18,184 nucleotides of DNA from Acidobacteriota bacterium (GCA_030637805.1 DAOWFV010000001.1:1-18184), one strand, 5' to 3'; shown: positions 6,367-13,779, numbered from the stretch's first letter. The notes: generated by a model from the sequence alone, not told the origin. Numbers and translations are program-made.

Positions 6367-6429
6367 GGAATTAGAAATTAGGAACTCGGAATTGGAAATT
6401 GGGAATTCTCAATTCATGATTCTCAATTC
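6367..6429. repeat. AT-rich heptamer array, nine 7-bp units
   Basis: Nine consecutive 7-base units in strict phase: GGAATTA, GAAATTA, GGAACTC, then GGAATTG, GAAATTG, GGAATTC, then TCAATTC, ATGATTC, TCAATTC. The shared core is (A/G)AATT. It is AT-rich in a GC-rich chromosome, lies in the gap between the divergent secreted-protein gene and dnaX, and runs straight into the hairpin that begins at 6429. Related arrays occur at 9724, 15693 and 18018. The rest of the 6222-6366 gap holds only the leader of the minus-strand gene and a small TCCCC/GGGGA hairpin near 6275-6290. Confidence 0.85.
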
Positions 6430-6470
6430 TCGGAAAATCGGGCGAGCGCAGCGCGCGCCGATTTTCCGAG
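6429..6470. repeat. REP-like inverted repeat in the dnaX leader
   Basis: CTCGGAAAATCGG (6429-6441) is the exact reverse complement of CCGATTTTCCGAG (6458-6470), a 13-bp stem around a 16-base GC-rich loop (GCG-rich, itself able to pair). The stem contains an AAAA/TTTT block, so on either strand it could act as a terminator-like hairpin. It lies 38 bases before the dnaX start. The shape is like REP elements, but copy number cannot be judged here. Confidence 0.75.
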
Positions 6471-6489
6471 CGCGTCCCGGAGGGACGCG
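6471..6489. repeat. Second hairpin, 19 bases before dnaX
   Basis: CGCGTCCC pairs with GGGACGCG around a GGA loop, directly after the previous hairpin. Together they form a two-hairpin unit of 61 bp. In the dnaX mRNA it would be a stable structure just upstream of the start codon, if it lies inside the transcript. Confidence 0.7.
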
Positions 6490-6508
6490 GATCGGATAAG
6501 ATGTCCCG

Positions 6509-7879
6509 ATGACTTACCAGGTTCTTGCGCGTACCTGGCGGCCGCAGCTTTTTGCCGATCTCCTCGGTCAGGAGGCGGTGGTGCAGACCCTGTGCAACGC
6601 CCTCTCCGCGGGGACCTTCGGCCAGGCCTACCTGTTCTCCGGCCTGCGCGGAGTGGGCAAGACGACCGCGGCCCGGCTGTTGGCAAAGGCGGTCAACTGC
6701 GCCGACGGGCCCACCCCGGAGCCCTGCGGGGAGTGCGCGTCGTGCCGGGAGATCGTCGACGGATCGAGCCTCGACGTCATCGAGATGGATGCGGCCACCA
6801 ACACGGGTGTCGACGACGTGCGCGACCTCCAGGATCTCCTACGCTACCACCCGACCCGAGACCGCTACAGGGTGATCATCGTGGACGAGGTCCACATGCT
6901 CTCGAAAAATGCCTTCAACGCTCTCCTCAAGACCATCGAGGAGCCGCCGCCCTACATTCTGTGGATCTTCGCCACCACCGAGCGGCAAAAGGTCCCGGCC
7001 ACCATTCTCTCGCGCTGTCAACAGCTCGAGTTCCGTCCCGTGGGCACCGACCTCATCCGCGGACGCCTCGAGGCGATCGCCGCCGAGGAGGGGTTTTCCC
7101 TCACCCCCTCGGCCGCCTCCTCCATCGCAGCAGCAGCCGAGGGAAGCGTCCGCGACGCCCTTTCCCTCCTCGACCAGCTCCGCGCCTTCGCCAGCGACGA
7201 GGTGGATGACAGCGCCGTGGCGGAGGTGCTCGGCGTGCCGCCGGTGGAGGTGACGGCCCGTCTCGTGGAGGCGCTGGCAGCCGGAGGGGCGGCCGATGGT
7301 CTCGCGATGCTGCGCGAGCAGCTTTCAGCGGGTCAGGATGCCTCGGTGCTCTATCGAGAGACCGGTCGCGTCCTGCGCACCCTGCTTCACCTGGCTATCG
7401 ACCCCGAGCTCGAGCAGGCGCTCGCCTCCGAGCACCGCGCGTTGATGCAGCCCATCGCCGACGCCCTCGGCGCGGACGCGTTGGGCCGCATGCTCGGTCT
7501 GTGGATCGAGCAGGAGCCCCTGCTTCGAGAAGCCGGAAGCCGGGAGCTTGCTCTGGAGGTGGCCTCGTTGCGGCTTGCTCGCTGGCCTATGGTGCGCCGG
7601 GTGGAGGAGTGGCTGGGTGGCGCCGGCGAGGTCGCGCCGCCTCCCACCACCCAGAAGGATCCGCAGCAGGCGCCCCCGGCGGCCTCCGGAGGTTCCTCCT
7701 CGGACGGGCCCGCCACGGAATCGGGGGGTGATGATCGGGCCGAGGGTCGGCCGGCGGAAGCCGCGGCGCCGGGTCCGTCCCTTGAAGAGGAGGTGCGCTC
7801 CGACCCTGGTGTGGTGCTTGCCACCAGGGTGCTCGGAGGCGAGGTGGTCACGGTGCGAAGCGAAGGAGAGGGCTCGTGA
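6509..7879 (+). CDS. dnaX: DNA polymerase III subunit gamma/tau
   Basis: 456 aa clamp-loader ATPase of the replicative polymerase. It begins with the family's YQVLARTWRPQLFADLLGQE. Walker A is GLRGVGKT (45-52); the zinc module is Cys64, Cys73, Cys76, Cys79; Walker B is DEVH (126-129); sensor-1 region ATTE (155-158); and the arginine-finger motif SRC is at 168-170. Domains I-III reach to about residue 365; the remaining ~90 aa are Pro/Gly/Ser/Glu-rich and show no tau domain IV/V, so the product resembles gamma in length (E. coli gamma is about 430 aa, tau about 640). No slippery A- or T-run for programmed frameshifting is seen. The ATG at 6509 has only a poor Shine-Dalgarno match (GGATAAG) and hairpins just upstream. 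recR follows after 34 bases. Confidence 0.96.
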   Translation: MTYQVLARTWRPQLFADLLGQEAVVQTLCNALSAGTFGQAYLFSGLRGVGKTTAARLLAKAVNCADGPTPEPCGECASCREIVDGSSLDVIEMDAATNTGVDDVRDLQDLLRYHPTRDRYRVIIVDEVHMLSKNAFNALLKTIEEPPPYILWIFATTERQKVPATILSRCQQLEFRPVGTDLIRGRLEAIAAEEGFSLTPSAASSIAAAAEGSVRDALSLLDQLRAFASDEVDDSAVAEVLGVPPVEVTARLVEALAAGGAADGLAMLREQLSAGQDASVLYRETGRVLRTLLHLAIDPELEQALASEHRALMQPIADALGADALGRMLGLWIEQEPLLREAGSRELALEVASLRLARWPMVRRVEEWLGGAGEVAPPPTTQKDPQQAPPAASGGSSSDGPATESGGDDRAEGRPAEAAAPGPSLEEEVRSDPGVVLATRVLGGEVVTVRSEGEGS

Positions 7880-7913
7880 CCATCCGGCCCCAGCCTTCTG
7901 TGTGGGCGCGTTG

Positions 7914-8513
7914 ATGGACCTTCGCCCGCGTCCGGTGCGTGCCCTGCTTGAACACCTCGAGCGCCTCCCCGGTGTCGGTCCGCGAACCGCCCAGCGTCTG
8001 GCCGAGCACCTGCTGACCGTCGACCCAGGAGAGATCGAGGCCTTTGCCGGGGTCCTCGCCGGGCTTCGCCACTCGGTGCGGCTGTGCTCCGTCTGTTGTC
8101 TGCTCACCGAGGAGGACCCGTGTGCGGTCTGCGCCGACGAGGGGCGTGACCACGATCTGATTCTGGTCGTCGAGGAGCCCACCACCGCATGGGCGGTGGA
8201 GGCCACCGGCGAGTACCACGGCCTCTACCACGCCCTCCTCGGCCACCTCTCGCCGCTGCACGGCGTGGGTCCGGAAGATCTCACGATTTCCCGCCTCGAG
8301 GAGCGCTGCCGGACGGGAAATCTGCGTGAGGTGATCTTGGCGACCGACCCCACGGTCGAGGGCGAAACCACGGCCCTTTTCATCGCCCGTCGTCTCCAGG
8401 CCCTGGGGGTGGAGGTCAGTCGTCCCGCATTAGGAATCCCGGTGGGCGGCGAGGTTGCGGCGGTCGATCGGGTGACCCTGGCCCAGGCGTTGCAGCTGCG
8501 AAGGCGGGTTTGA
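7914..8513 (+). CDS. recR: Recombination mediator protein RecR
   Basis: 199 aa, the usual length. RecR works with RecO (and RecF) to load RecA on gapped DNA. Helix-hairpin-helix LPGVGPRTAQRLAEHLL (18-34); Cys4 zinc finger with Cys58, Cys61, Cys70, Cys73; Toprim domain from about 81 (ILVVEEPTTAWAVEATGEYHG, then LSPLHGVGPEDL); ATDPTVEGETTALFIARRL (143-161); and the C-terminal GIPVGGE motif. The reading frame is open far upstream through the dnaX 3' end, but only from Met at 7914 does it look like RecR. An in-frame GTG at 7902 is a possible alternative, and neither start has a clear Shine-Dalgarno site. It sits 34 bases after dnaX without the usual ybaB/ebfC gene between. Confidence 0.96.
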   Translation: MDLRPRPVRALLEHLERLPGVGPRTAQRLAEHLLTVDPGEIEAFAGVLAGLRHSVRLCSVCCLLTEEDPCAVCADEGRDHDLILVVEEPTTAWAVEATGEYHGLYHALLGHLSPLHGVGPEDLTISRLEERCRTGNLREVILATDPTVEGETTALFIARRLQALGVEVSRPALGIPVGGEVAAVDRVTLAQALQLRRRV

Positions 8514-8602
8514 GATCCCGTCCTAGACTCTGGGATGGTGATGCCGTCGCTTGCCTGGACTAGGCGACTATGCTAAAAATTGAGATTACTGGGAGTGTGT
8601 CA

Positions 8603-9094
8603 GTGGCGAATTCTAGCTTGGTCATGTACGAGGAGGAGTTCGAGCGCATCAAGCAGCTCTTGAACCGCCTGCGTATCGACGCCAGCGCCAAGATCGTGTT
8701 TCTGGTCGACAAGAACGGTCAGCAGATCGCGGGTGCCGGCGAGGTCGATCTCGTGGACACCACCTCCCTGGCGTCCCTCACTGCGGGCAACGTGGCGGCC
8801 ACCGACGGGCTCGCCAAGTTGATCGGCGAGAAGGAGTTCTCGATCCTCTTCCACGAGGGGCGCAAGGACAACATCCATATATCGATCGTCGGCCAGCGGC
8901 TGATCCTGGTCGTGATCTTCGACGAGCGCTCCTCCCTCGGCCTGGTGCGCCTGCGGGTGCGCAAGATCTCCGGGGACATCGAACGAGTCCTCGGCGACAT
9001 GGAGGCCAAGGCCCAGGAGGTGGGTGTCGAAGAGGCCACCTCGCCCTTTGCCGAGATCACCGACGAAGACATCGACGCGCTGTTTTCCGAATGA
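8603..9094 (+). CDS. mglB: MglB-like Roadblock/LC7 protein (GAP for MglA)
   Basis: 163 aa. The sequence MANSSLVMYEEEFERI, VFLVDKNGQQIAGAG, DTTSLASLTAGNVAATDGLAKLIGE, and the C-terminal SPFAEITDEDIDALFSE are close to Myxococcus xanthus MglB, a Roadblock/LC7 homodimer that stimulates GTP hydrolysis by MglA and helps mark one cell pole. I place the start at GTG 8603: GGGAG lies seven bases upstream and the protein then begins like MglB. An ATG in the same frame at 8570 adds 11 residues unlike the family and is less likely. Possible -10 TATGCT at 8569-8574, without a convincing -35. It overlaps mglA by 4 bp (ATGA). The bases between recR and this start hold no other gene. Confidence 0.93.
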   Translation: MANSSLVMYEEEFERIKQLLNRLRIDASAKIVFLVDKNGQQIAGAGEVDLVDTTSLASLTAGNVAATDGLAKLIGEKEFSILFHEGRKDNIHISIVGQRLILVVIFDERSSLGLVRLRVRKISGDIERVLGDMEAKAQEVGVEEATSPFAEITDEDIDALFSE

Positions 9095-9675
9095 GCTTCA
9101 TCAACTACGCCGCTCGTGAGATCAACGTCAAGATCGTGTTCTATGGACCCGGTCTTTGCGGCAAGACGACTAATCTTCAGTACATCTTCGAGAAATCGAG
9201 CCCGCATCAGAAAGGGAAGCTGATCTCGCTCGCAACCGAGACCGACCGCACCCTCTTCTTCGACTTCCTGCCCCTCGACCTGGGCTCGGTGCGTGGCTTT
9301 AAAACCCGTTTTCACCTCTACACTGTGCCCGGCCAGGTCTTTTACGACGCCAGCCGAAAGCTCATCCTCAAGGGTGTGGACGGCGTTGTCTTCGTCGCCG
9401 ACTCCCAGGAAGCGCGGATGGATGCCAACGAGGAGTCGATGCACAATCTCGGGGAGAACCTGCGCGAAAACGGTTTCGAGCTCAAGAACATCCCCTACGT
9501 CCTCCAGTTCAACAAACGCGATCTTCCCAGCGCGGTTGGGGTGGACGACATGTACCGGTTGCTCAACTTCAAGGGCGAGCCGACCTTCGAGGCCGTCGCT
9601 ACCCAGGGGATGGGGGTCTTCGAGACCTTGAAGGCCGTCGCCAAGCAGGTCCTCTACGAGCTCCGGCGCCGGTAG
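9091..9675 (+). CDS. mglA: MglA, small Ras-like GTPase (polarity/motility)
   Basis: 194 aa, about the length of Myxococcus MglA. P-loop GPGLCGKT (19-26) with Lys25; SLATETDRTLFFDFLPL (46-62) covers switch 1; TVPGQ (78-82) replaces the Ras DTAGQ motif, as is characteristic of MglA-type GTPases, keeping Gln82; the guanine-specificity motif is NKRD (141-144). VRGFKTRFHLYTVPGQVFYDASRKLILKGVDGVVFVADSQ is nearly the Myxococcus sequence. In that organism MglA-GTP sits at the leading pole and controls gliding and type IV pili; the exact output here is unknown. Translationally coupled to mglB. No downstream motility genes are in the window. Confidence 0.97.
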   Translation: MSFINYAAREINVKIVFYGPGLCGKTTNLQYIFEKSSPHQKGKLISLATETDRTLFFDFLPLDLGSVRGFKTRFHLYTVPGQVFYDASRKLILKGVDGVVFVADSQEARMDANEESMHNLGENLRENGFELKNIPYVLQFNKRDLPSAVGVDDMYRLLNFKGEPTFEAVATQGMGVFETLKAVAKQVLYELRRR

Positions 9676-9723
9676 AGAAGAGACTCGGCGCTCCAGCGCT
9701 GCGAAATTCTTTCCAAAAATTTT

Positions 9724-9758
9724 TCATTCCTAATTCCTAACTCCTAATTCCTAATTCT
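9724..9758. repeat. AT-rich heptamer array, five 7-bp units
   Basis: Five in-phase units: TCATTCC, TAATTCC, then TAACTCC, TAATTCC, TAATTCT. Read on the other strand they are GGAATGA, GGAATTA, GGAGTTA types, the same family as the array at 6367 but inverted. It lies in the 106-bp gap between mglA and the glmU-like gene, preceded by an A/T block (AAAAATTTTT, about 9715-9724) and a weak GCGCT/AGCGC hairpin (9688-9699), which together might also end mglA transcription. Confidence 0.82.
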
Positions 9759-9781
9759 TTACCCAGCTATCATGTGATGGC

Positions 9782-10537
9782 ATGAAGGATCGGGAGACGT
9801 TGAAATGGGGCGTCGTGGTGCTCGCAGCGGGCAAAGGAACGCGGATGCGGTCGGACCTGCCGAAGGTGCTTCACGAGGTGGCCGGGCGGCCGTTGATCGA
9901 CTGGGTGCTCGATCTTGCCCTCGCTTCGACCGCTCCCGAAGGCGTGATGGTTGTGGTGGGTCACGGGGCTGATCAGGTGCGGGCGCGGGTGGCGGGCCGC
10001 GACGTTCGAACCGTCCTCCAGGAGCCGCAGCTCGGTACCGCCGACGCCCTTCGCGTGGCGCTCGACGGGATGGCGGACCCCTTGCCGGAGGCGGTGTTGG
10101 TGCTCTCCGGGGATGTCCCGCTCCTGCGCCGGGAGACCATCGAGCGGCTGAAAACCGAGCTCGAGGAAGCGGCCGCCGTCCTCCTCACAGCCGAGCTCGA
10201 GGAGCCCGGGTTCTACGGACGGGTGCTCAGAGACCCAGACGGGATGGTGGGCGCGATCGTCGAGGCGGGCGACGCGAACCCCGAGACCCTGACGGTGCGC
10301 GAGGTCAACGCCGGGGTCTACGCTTTCCGGCGTGCTCCGCTGGAGGAGGCCCTGGCTCATTTGGCACCCGACAATGTTCAGGGCGAGTACTACCTCACCG
10401 ACGTGGCCGCCGCTCTCGGTGAGCAGGGCCTGCGGGTGGCGGCCATTCGCCTCGATGATCCCTCGGAGATGCAGGGCGTGAACACCGTGGAGGACTTGGA
10501 AACAGTGGAGAGCCTCCTCGCCAGTCCGGGACAATGA
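9782..10537 (+). CDS. GlmU-like UDP-GlcNAc pyrophosphorylase, nucleotidyltransferase domain only
   Basis: 251 aa. It matches the N-terminal half of GlmU: LAAGKGTRMRSDLPKVLHEV (14-33) with the G-x-G-T-R-M phosphate loop and Lys28; EPQLGTADALR (81-91); LSGDVPLL with metal-binding Asp111 (108-115); YGRVLR (145-150); EVNAGVYAF (174-182); NVQGEYYLTD (198-207); and QGVNT (231-235). This domain joins UTP and GlcNAc-1-phosphate to UDP-GlcNAc for peptidoglycan and other glycans. The left-handed beta-helix acetyltransferase domain of full GlmU (about 450 aa in total) is absent, and the stop codon is followed at once by the transketolase gene, with no remnant of the second domain. A related sugar-1-phosphate uridylyl- or guanylyltransferase is possible, but the motifs favour GlmU. 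No clear Shine-Dalgarno site. Confidence 0.85.
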   Translation: MKDRETLKWGVVVLAAGKGTRMRSDLPKVLHEVAGRPLIDWVLDLALASTAPEGVMVVVGHGADQVRARVAGRDVRTVLQEPQLGTADALRVALDGMADPLPEAVLVLSGDVPLLRRETIERLKTELEEAAAVLLTAELEEPGFYGRVLRDPDGMVGAIVEAGDANPETLTVREVNAGVYAFRRAPLEEALAHLAPDNVQGEYYLTDVAAALGEQGLRVAAIRLDDPSEMQGVNTVEDLETVESLLASPGQ

Positions 10538-10579
10538 TAGGCTGCGGCGGGAGCAGAAGAACACTCTGTGGGAGGCACC

Positions 10580-12577
10580 GTGGCCCAGATTTTCGACGAG
10601 ATAGACCAGCTCGCCGTCAACACCATCCGCACCCTTTCGATCGATGCCATCGAGCGCGCGAACTCGGGCCACCCGGGCGCGCCCATGGGTTTGGCGCCGG
10701 TGGCCTACCTGCTCGTCACGCGGGTGCTCAAGCACAACCCGGCTGACCCGGAATGGCCCGACCGCGATCGCTTCGTGCTTTCTTGCGGCCACGCCTCGAT
10801 GCTCCTTTACAGCGTTCTCCACCTTACGGGCTACGACCTCGGTCTCGACCAGATCAAGCGCTTCCGTCAGTGGGGCTCGCGAACCCCGGGACATCCAGAG
10901 GTCGGGGTGGTCCCGGGAGCCGAGATGACAACCGGTCCCCTGGGCCAGGGCTGCAGCACCTCGGTGGGAATGGCGATCGCCGAGGCACACCTCGGGGCGC
11001 TCCTCAACCGCCCCGGCCATAAGGTCGTCGACCACCGAACCTGGGTCCTGTGCTCGGACGGCGATCTCATGGAGGGGGTGAGCGCGGAGGCCGCTTCCCT
11101 CGCCGGCCATCTCGAGCTGGGAAAGCTGGTGTGGATCTGGGATGACAACCGCATCACCATCGAGGGTGGAACCAGACTCAGCTTCAACGAGGACGTCGCC
11201 GCGCGCTTCCGAGCCTACGGGTGGCGAGTGCTCGAGGCCCAGGACATCAACGACCTTGCCGCCCTCGACACAACGCTCGAGGAGGCCACGGCCTCGGACG
11301 GTCGCCCCACCCTGGTGCGGGCGCGATCCCATATCGCCTGGGGCTCGCCCGGGAAGCAGGACACCGCCGACGCCCACGGCGCCCCTCTCGGGGCCGACGA
11401 GGTGCGGGCCACCAAGAGGGCTTACGGCTGGCCGGAGGACGAGGACTTTCACGTCCCGACCGATGTTCTCAACCGCTGCCGGGAGGCGCTGACCCGCGGC
11501 GCCAAACAGGAGCAGGCGTGGGAGGAGAGAGTGAGGGGGTGGTCCGAGGCCCACCCCGAGGAGGCGCGCGAGTGGCAGCGTCGCGGGGAGCGCCGGCTGC
11601 CCGATGACTGGGCTGCCGAGTTGCCTGAATATCCAACCGATAGTGGCAAGATGGCGACCCGCGCGGCCTCGGGAAAGGTGCTCAACGCGATCACCGACGA
11701 CCTCCCCGAGCTGATTGGCGGTTCGGCCGATCTCGCACCCTCGTGCAAGACCCTGATCGCCGGCAGCGAAAATTTTGAGGCGGCATCTCCGGAGGGGCGC
11801 AACCTCCGTTTCGGTATCCGCGAGCACGCGATGGGGGCCATCCTCAACGGCCTCGCTCTGCACGGGGGGTTGCGCCCATTCGGCTCGACCTTCCTGGTCT
11901 TCTCGGATTACATGCGCCCGGCCATCCGGCTGGCGGCGTTAATGGAACAGCCGGTCGTCTACGTCTACACCCACGACTCGGTGTGGGTAGGCGAGGACGG
12001 TCCGACCCACCAGCCGATCGAGCATCTGATGGCGTTGCGCACGATCCCGGGCCTGGTGGTCCTCCGTCCGGCGGACGCCAACGAGACTGCGGCCGCGTGG
12101 AGGGTCGCCATCGAACGCACGAACGGTCCAACGGCACTGATCCTCAGTCGGCAAGGCCTTCCCGTGCTCGAGGGAGGGAGGGCCGCCGCAGGAGTGCCTC
12201 GCGGCGCTTATGTGGTCGCCGATGCGGAAGAGCCCCGCCTGGTGCTCCTCGCCACCGGCAGCGAGGTCGCGCTGGCGCTCGAGGTTCGGACGGCGCTTGC
12301 CGGGCACGGGGTAGCGGCGCGGGTGGTCTCGATGCCGTCCTGGGAGCTCTTTGCCGCCCAGGATGAAGGGTACCGCCGATCGGTGCTGCCGCCGGCTGTG
12401 CCGCGACTGGCCGTAGAGGCAGGGGTCACCCTGGGCTGGCGCGAGTGGGTCGGTGACGACGGCGAGGTGGTCGGTATCGACCGTTTTGGGGCATCGGCGC
12501 CCGGGGCGGAGGTGGCCGAGCGTCTCGGTCTGAGCGTAGAGGCGGTGGTGGCCAAGGCCCTCGAAATGGTGGAGTAG
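10580..12577 (+). CDS. tkt: Transketolase
   Basis: 665 aa thiamine-diphosphate enzyme that moves two-carbon units between sugar phosphates in the non-oxidative pentose phosphate pathway. NSGHPGAPMGLA (28-39, His31), SCGHASMLLY (68-77, His71), TTGPLGQG (117-124), ThDP/metal motif SDGDLMEGVS..WDDN (159-190), GSPGKQDTADAHGAPLG (255-271, His266), the pyrimidine domain with GIREHAMGA (412-420, Glu415), FSDYMRP, and THDSVWVGEDGPTHQP (464-479). Full length for the family (about 660). I start at GTG 10580, where GGGAGG (10570-10575) lies just upstream, spacing 4; an in-frame GTG at 10568 would add four residues. It follows the glmU-like gene by 42 bases, probably in the same transcript. Active-site wording differs from enterobacterial TktA (Asp-Asp-Asn-Arg, Trp-Gly-Ser), but key residues are kept. 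Confidence 0.96.
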   Translation: MAQIFDEIDQLAVNTIRTLSIDAIERANSGHPGAPMGLAPVAYLLVTRVLKHNPADPEWPDRDRFVLSCGHASMLLYSVLHLTGYDLGLDQIKRFRQWGSRTPGHPEVGVVPGAEMTTGPLGQGCSTSVGMAIAEAHLGALLNRPGHKVVDHRTWVLCSDGDLMEGVSAEAASLAGHLELGKLVWIWDDNRITIEGGTRLSFNEDVAARFRAYGWRVLEAQDINDLAALDTTLEEATASDGRPTLVRARSHIAWGSPGKQDTADAHGAPLGADEVRATKRAYGWPEDEDFHVPTDVLNRCREALTRGAKQEQAWEERVRGWSEAHPEEAREWQRRGERRLPDDWAAELPEYPTDSGKMATRAASGKVLNAITDDLPELIGGSADLAPSCKTLIAGSENFEAASPEGRNLRFGIREHAMGAILNGLALHGGLRPFGSTFLVFSDYMRPAIRLAALMEQPVVYVYTHDSVWVGEDGPTHQPIEHLMALRTIPGLVVLRPADANETAAAWRVAIERTNGPTALILSRQGLPVLEGGRAAAGVPRGAYVVADAEEPRLVLLATGSEVALALEVRTALAGHGVAARVVSMPSWELFAAQDEGYRRSVLPPAVPRLAVEAGVTLGWREWVGDDGEVVGIDRFGASAPGAEVAERLGLSVEAVVAKALEMVE

Positions 12578-12586
12578 GAGCGGTGA

Positions 12587-12598
12587 CATCGGCCGATG
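12587..12598. other. 12-bp perfect palindrome in the tkt-tal gap
   Basis: CATCGGCCGATG is fully self-complementary and lies 10 bases after the transketolase stop in a 94-bp gap. It could be an operator half-site pair for a dimeric regulator, a short hairpin, or chance. Nothing else is recognisable in this gap apart from the GGAG/GGGG run before the tal start. Confidence 0.3.
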
Positions 12599-12671
12599 AA
12601 TAAGGGATGCTGTGGTCGGGCATGGGCACGGGCGGGGAAAGGAAGACTGAGATGACAACGGAGACGGGGAT

Positions 12672-13775
12672 ATGAGTCGGCTGACAGCGTTGTGGGAGGA
12701 GCAGGGGCAGGCGGTGTGGCTCGATTTCATCGAGCGGTCCCTCCTCGTTGGCGGCGGGCTCGACAGCCTGGTGGAGGGAGATGGGGTCCGTGGGGTGACC
12801 TCGAACCCGTCGATCTTCCAGAAGGCGATCGAGGGCAGCGACGCCTACGATGCGGTGGTGGACGCGGTGATTCGAGAAAACCCAAAAACGACAACGACCG
12901 GGCTTTATGAAGCACTTGCCATCGAGGACATCCGCGCCGCGACCGATATCCTACGAGCCGTGTGGGAGACGAACTCGGGTGGCGACGGGTACGTGAGTCT
13001 CGAGGTCTCGCCCCACCTCGCCCGGGACACCGAGGGAACCGTGGTGGAGGCGCGACGCTTGTGGAGGACGGTCGATCGTCCGAACCTGATGATCAAGGTG
13101 CCGGCGACGGCCGAGGGGATCCCGGCTATCGAGCGTCTGATCGGCGAGGGCATCAACGTCAACGCGACCCTGATGTTCTCGCTCGCGGACTACGAGGCTG
13201 TGACGCATGCCTATCTCCGCGGGCTCGAGGCCTGCGCCGAACCGGCCGGGGTGGCGTCGGTGGCCTCGTTCTTCGTCAGCCGGGTGGACACCAAGGTCGA
13301 CAAGGAGCTGGAGGCGATCGGCACCGAGGACGCGCTTGCCCTCCGTGGCAAGGCGGCGGTCGCCAATGCCAAGCTCGCCTATCGCCGCTTCGAGGAGATC
13401 TTCCGCGGGGAGGCCTTCGCACCGCTTGCGGTCCGCGGGGCGCGCGTGCAAAGGCCCCTCTGGGCGTCGACCGGGACCAAGAACACGGCTTACTCCGACG
13501 TTCTCTACGTCGATGAGCTGATCGGGCCCGAAACGGTCAACACCCTGCCGGTCGCGACGATGGACGCCTTCCGCGACCACGGGCGCGTCCGGGCCACTCT
13601 GGGAGAGGACCTGGCTGCAGCCGAGGCCACCTTTGCGGGTCTCGCGGCCCTCGGCGTCGATCTCGATGCCGTGACCGCGGAGCTGCAGGAGGAGGGGGTG
13701 GCCGCCTTCGCAGCCTCCTTTGACCAGCTCCTGGCCGCGCTCGACGCGACGCTGGGCAAGCGCATCGCGACATGA
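12672..13775 (+). CDS. tal: Transaldolase (long, actinobacterial/cyanobacterial type)
   Basis: 367 aa. Transfers a dihydroxyacetone unit between sugar phosphates in the pentose phosphate pathway, partner of the transketolase just upstream. GVTSNPSIFQKAI (41-53) is the family's N-terminal signature. YVSLEVSPHLARDT (107-120) and NLMIKVPATAEGIPAIE (138-154) surround Schiff-base lysine Lys142. GINVNATLMFS (160-170), VASFFVSRVDTKVD (197-210) and LWASTGTKN (263-271) complete the barrel. Length of about 365-370 aa places it with the long transaldolases rather than the 220-aa TalC/fructose-6-phosphate aldolase group. ATG start with GGAG and GGGG runs within 13 bases upstream. Gap of 94 bases to tkt, so probably co-transcribed. 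Confidence 0.95.
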   Translation: MSRLTALWEEQGQAVWLDFIERSLLVGGGLDSLVEGDGVRGVTSNPSIFQKAIEGSDAYDAVVDAVIRENPKTTTTGLYEALAIEDIRAATDILRAVWETNSGGDGYVSLEVSPHLARDTEGTVVEARRLWRTVDRPNLMIKVPATAEGIPAIERLIGEGINVNATLMFSLADYEAVTHAYLRGLEACAEPAGVASVASFFVSRVDTKVDKELEAIGTEDALALRGKAAVANAKLAYRRFEEIFRGEAFAPLAVRGARVQRPLWASTGTKNTAYSDVLYVDELIGPETVNTLPVATMDAFRDHGRVRATLGEDLAAAEATFAGLAALGVDLDAVTAELQEEGVAAFAASFDQLLAALDATLGKRIAT

Positions 13776-13779
13776 GCCT

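Noticed and set aside
6367..6429. CRISPR-like array
   Set aside because: Units are only 7 bp with no spacers, no leader and no cas genes.
7548..8513. Possible 321-aa recR with a long N-terminal extension overlapping dnaX
   Set aside because: The first 122 codons are Arg/Pro-rich out-of-frame dnaX sequence; RecR homology begins exactly at Met 7914.
9770..11863. 697-codon open frame on the minus strand across the glmU-like and tkt genes
   Set aside because: Antisense to two enzymes with full motif sets; no recognisable protein. Shadow of high-GC codon use. The same applies to 13843-15378 and 15451-16977.
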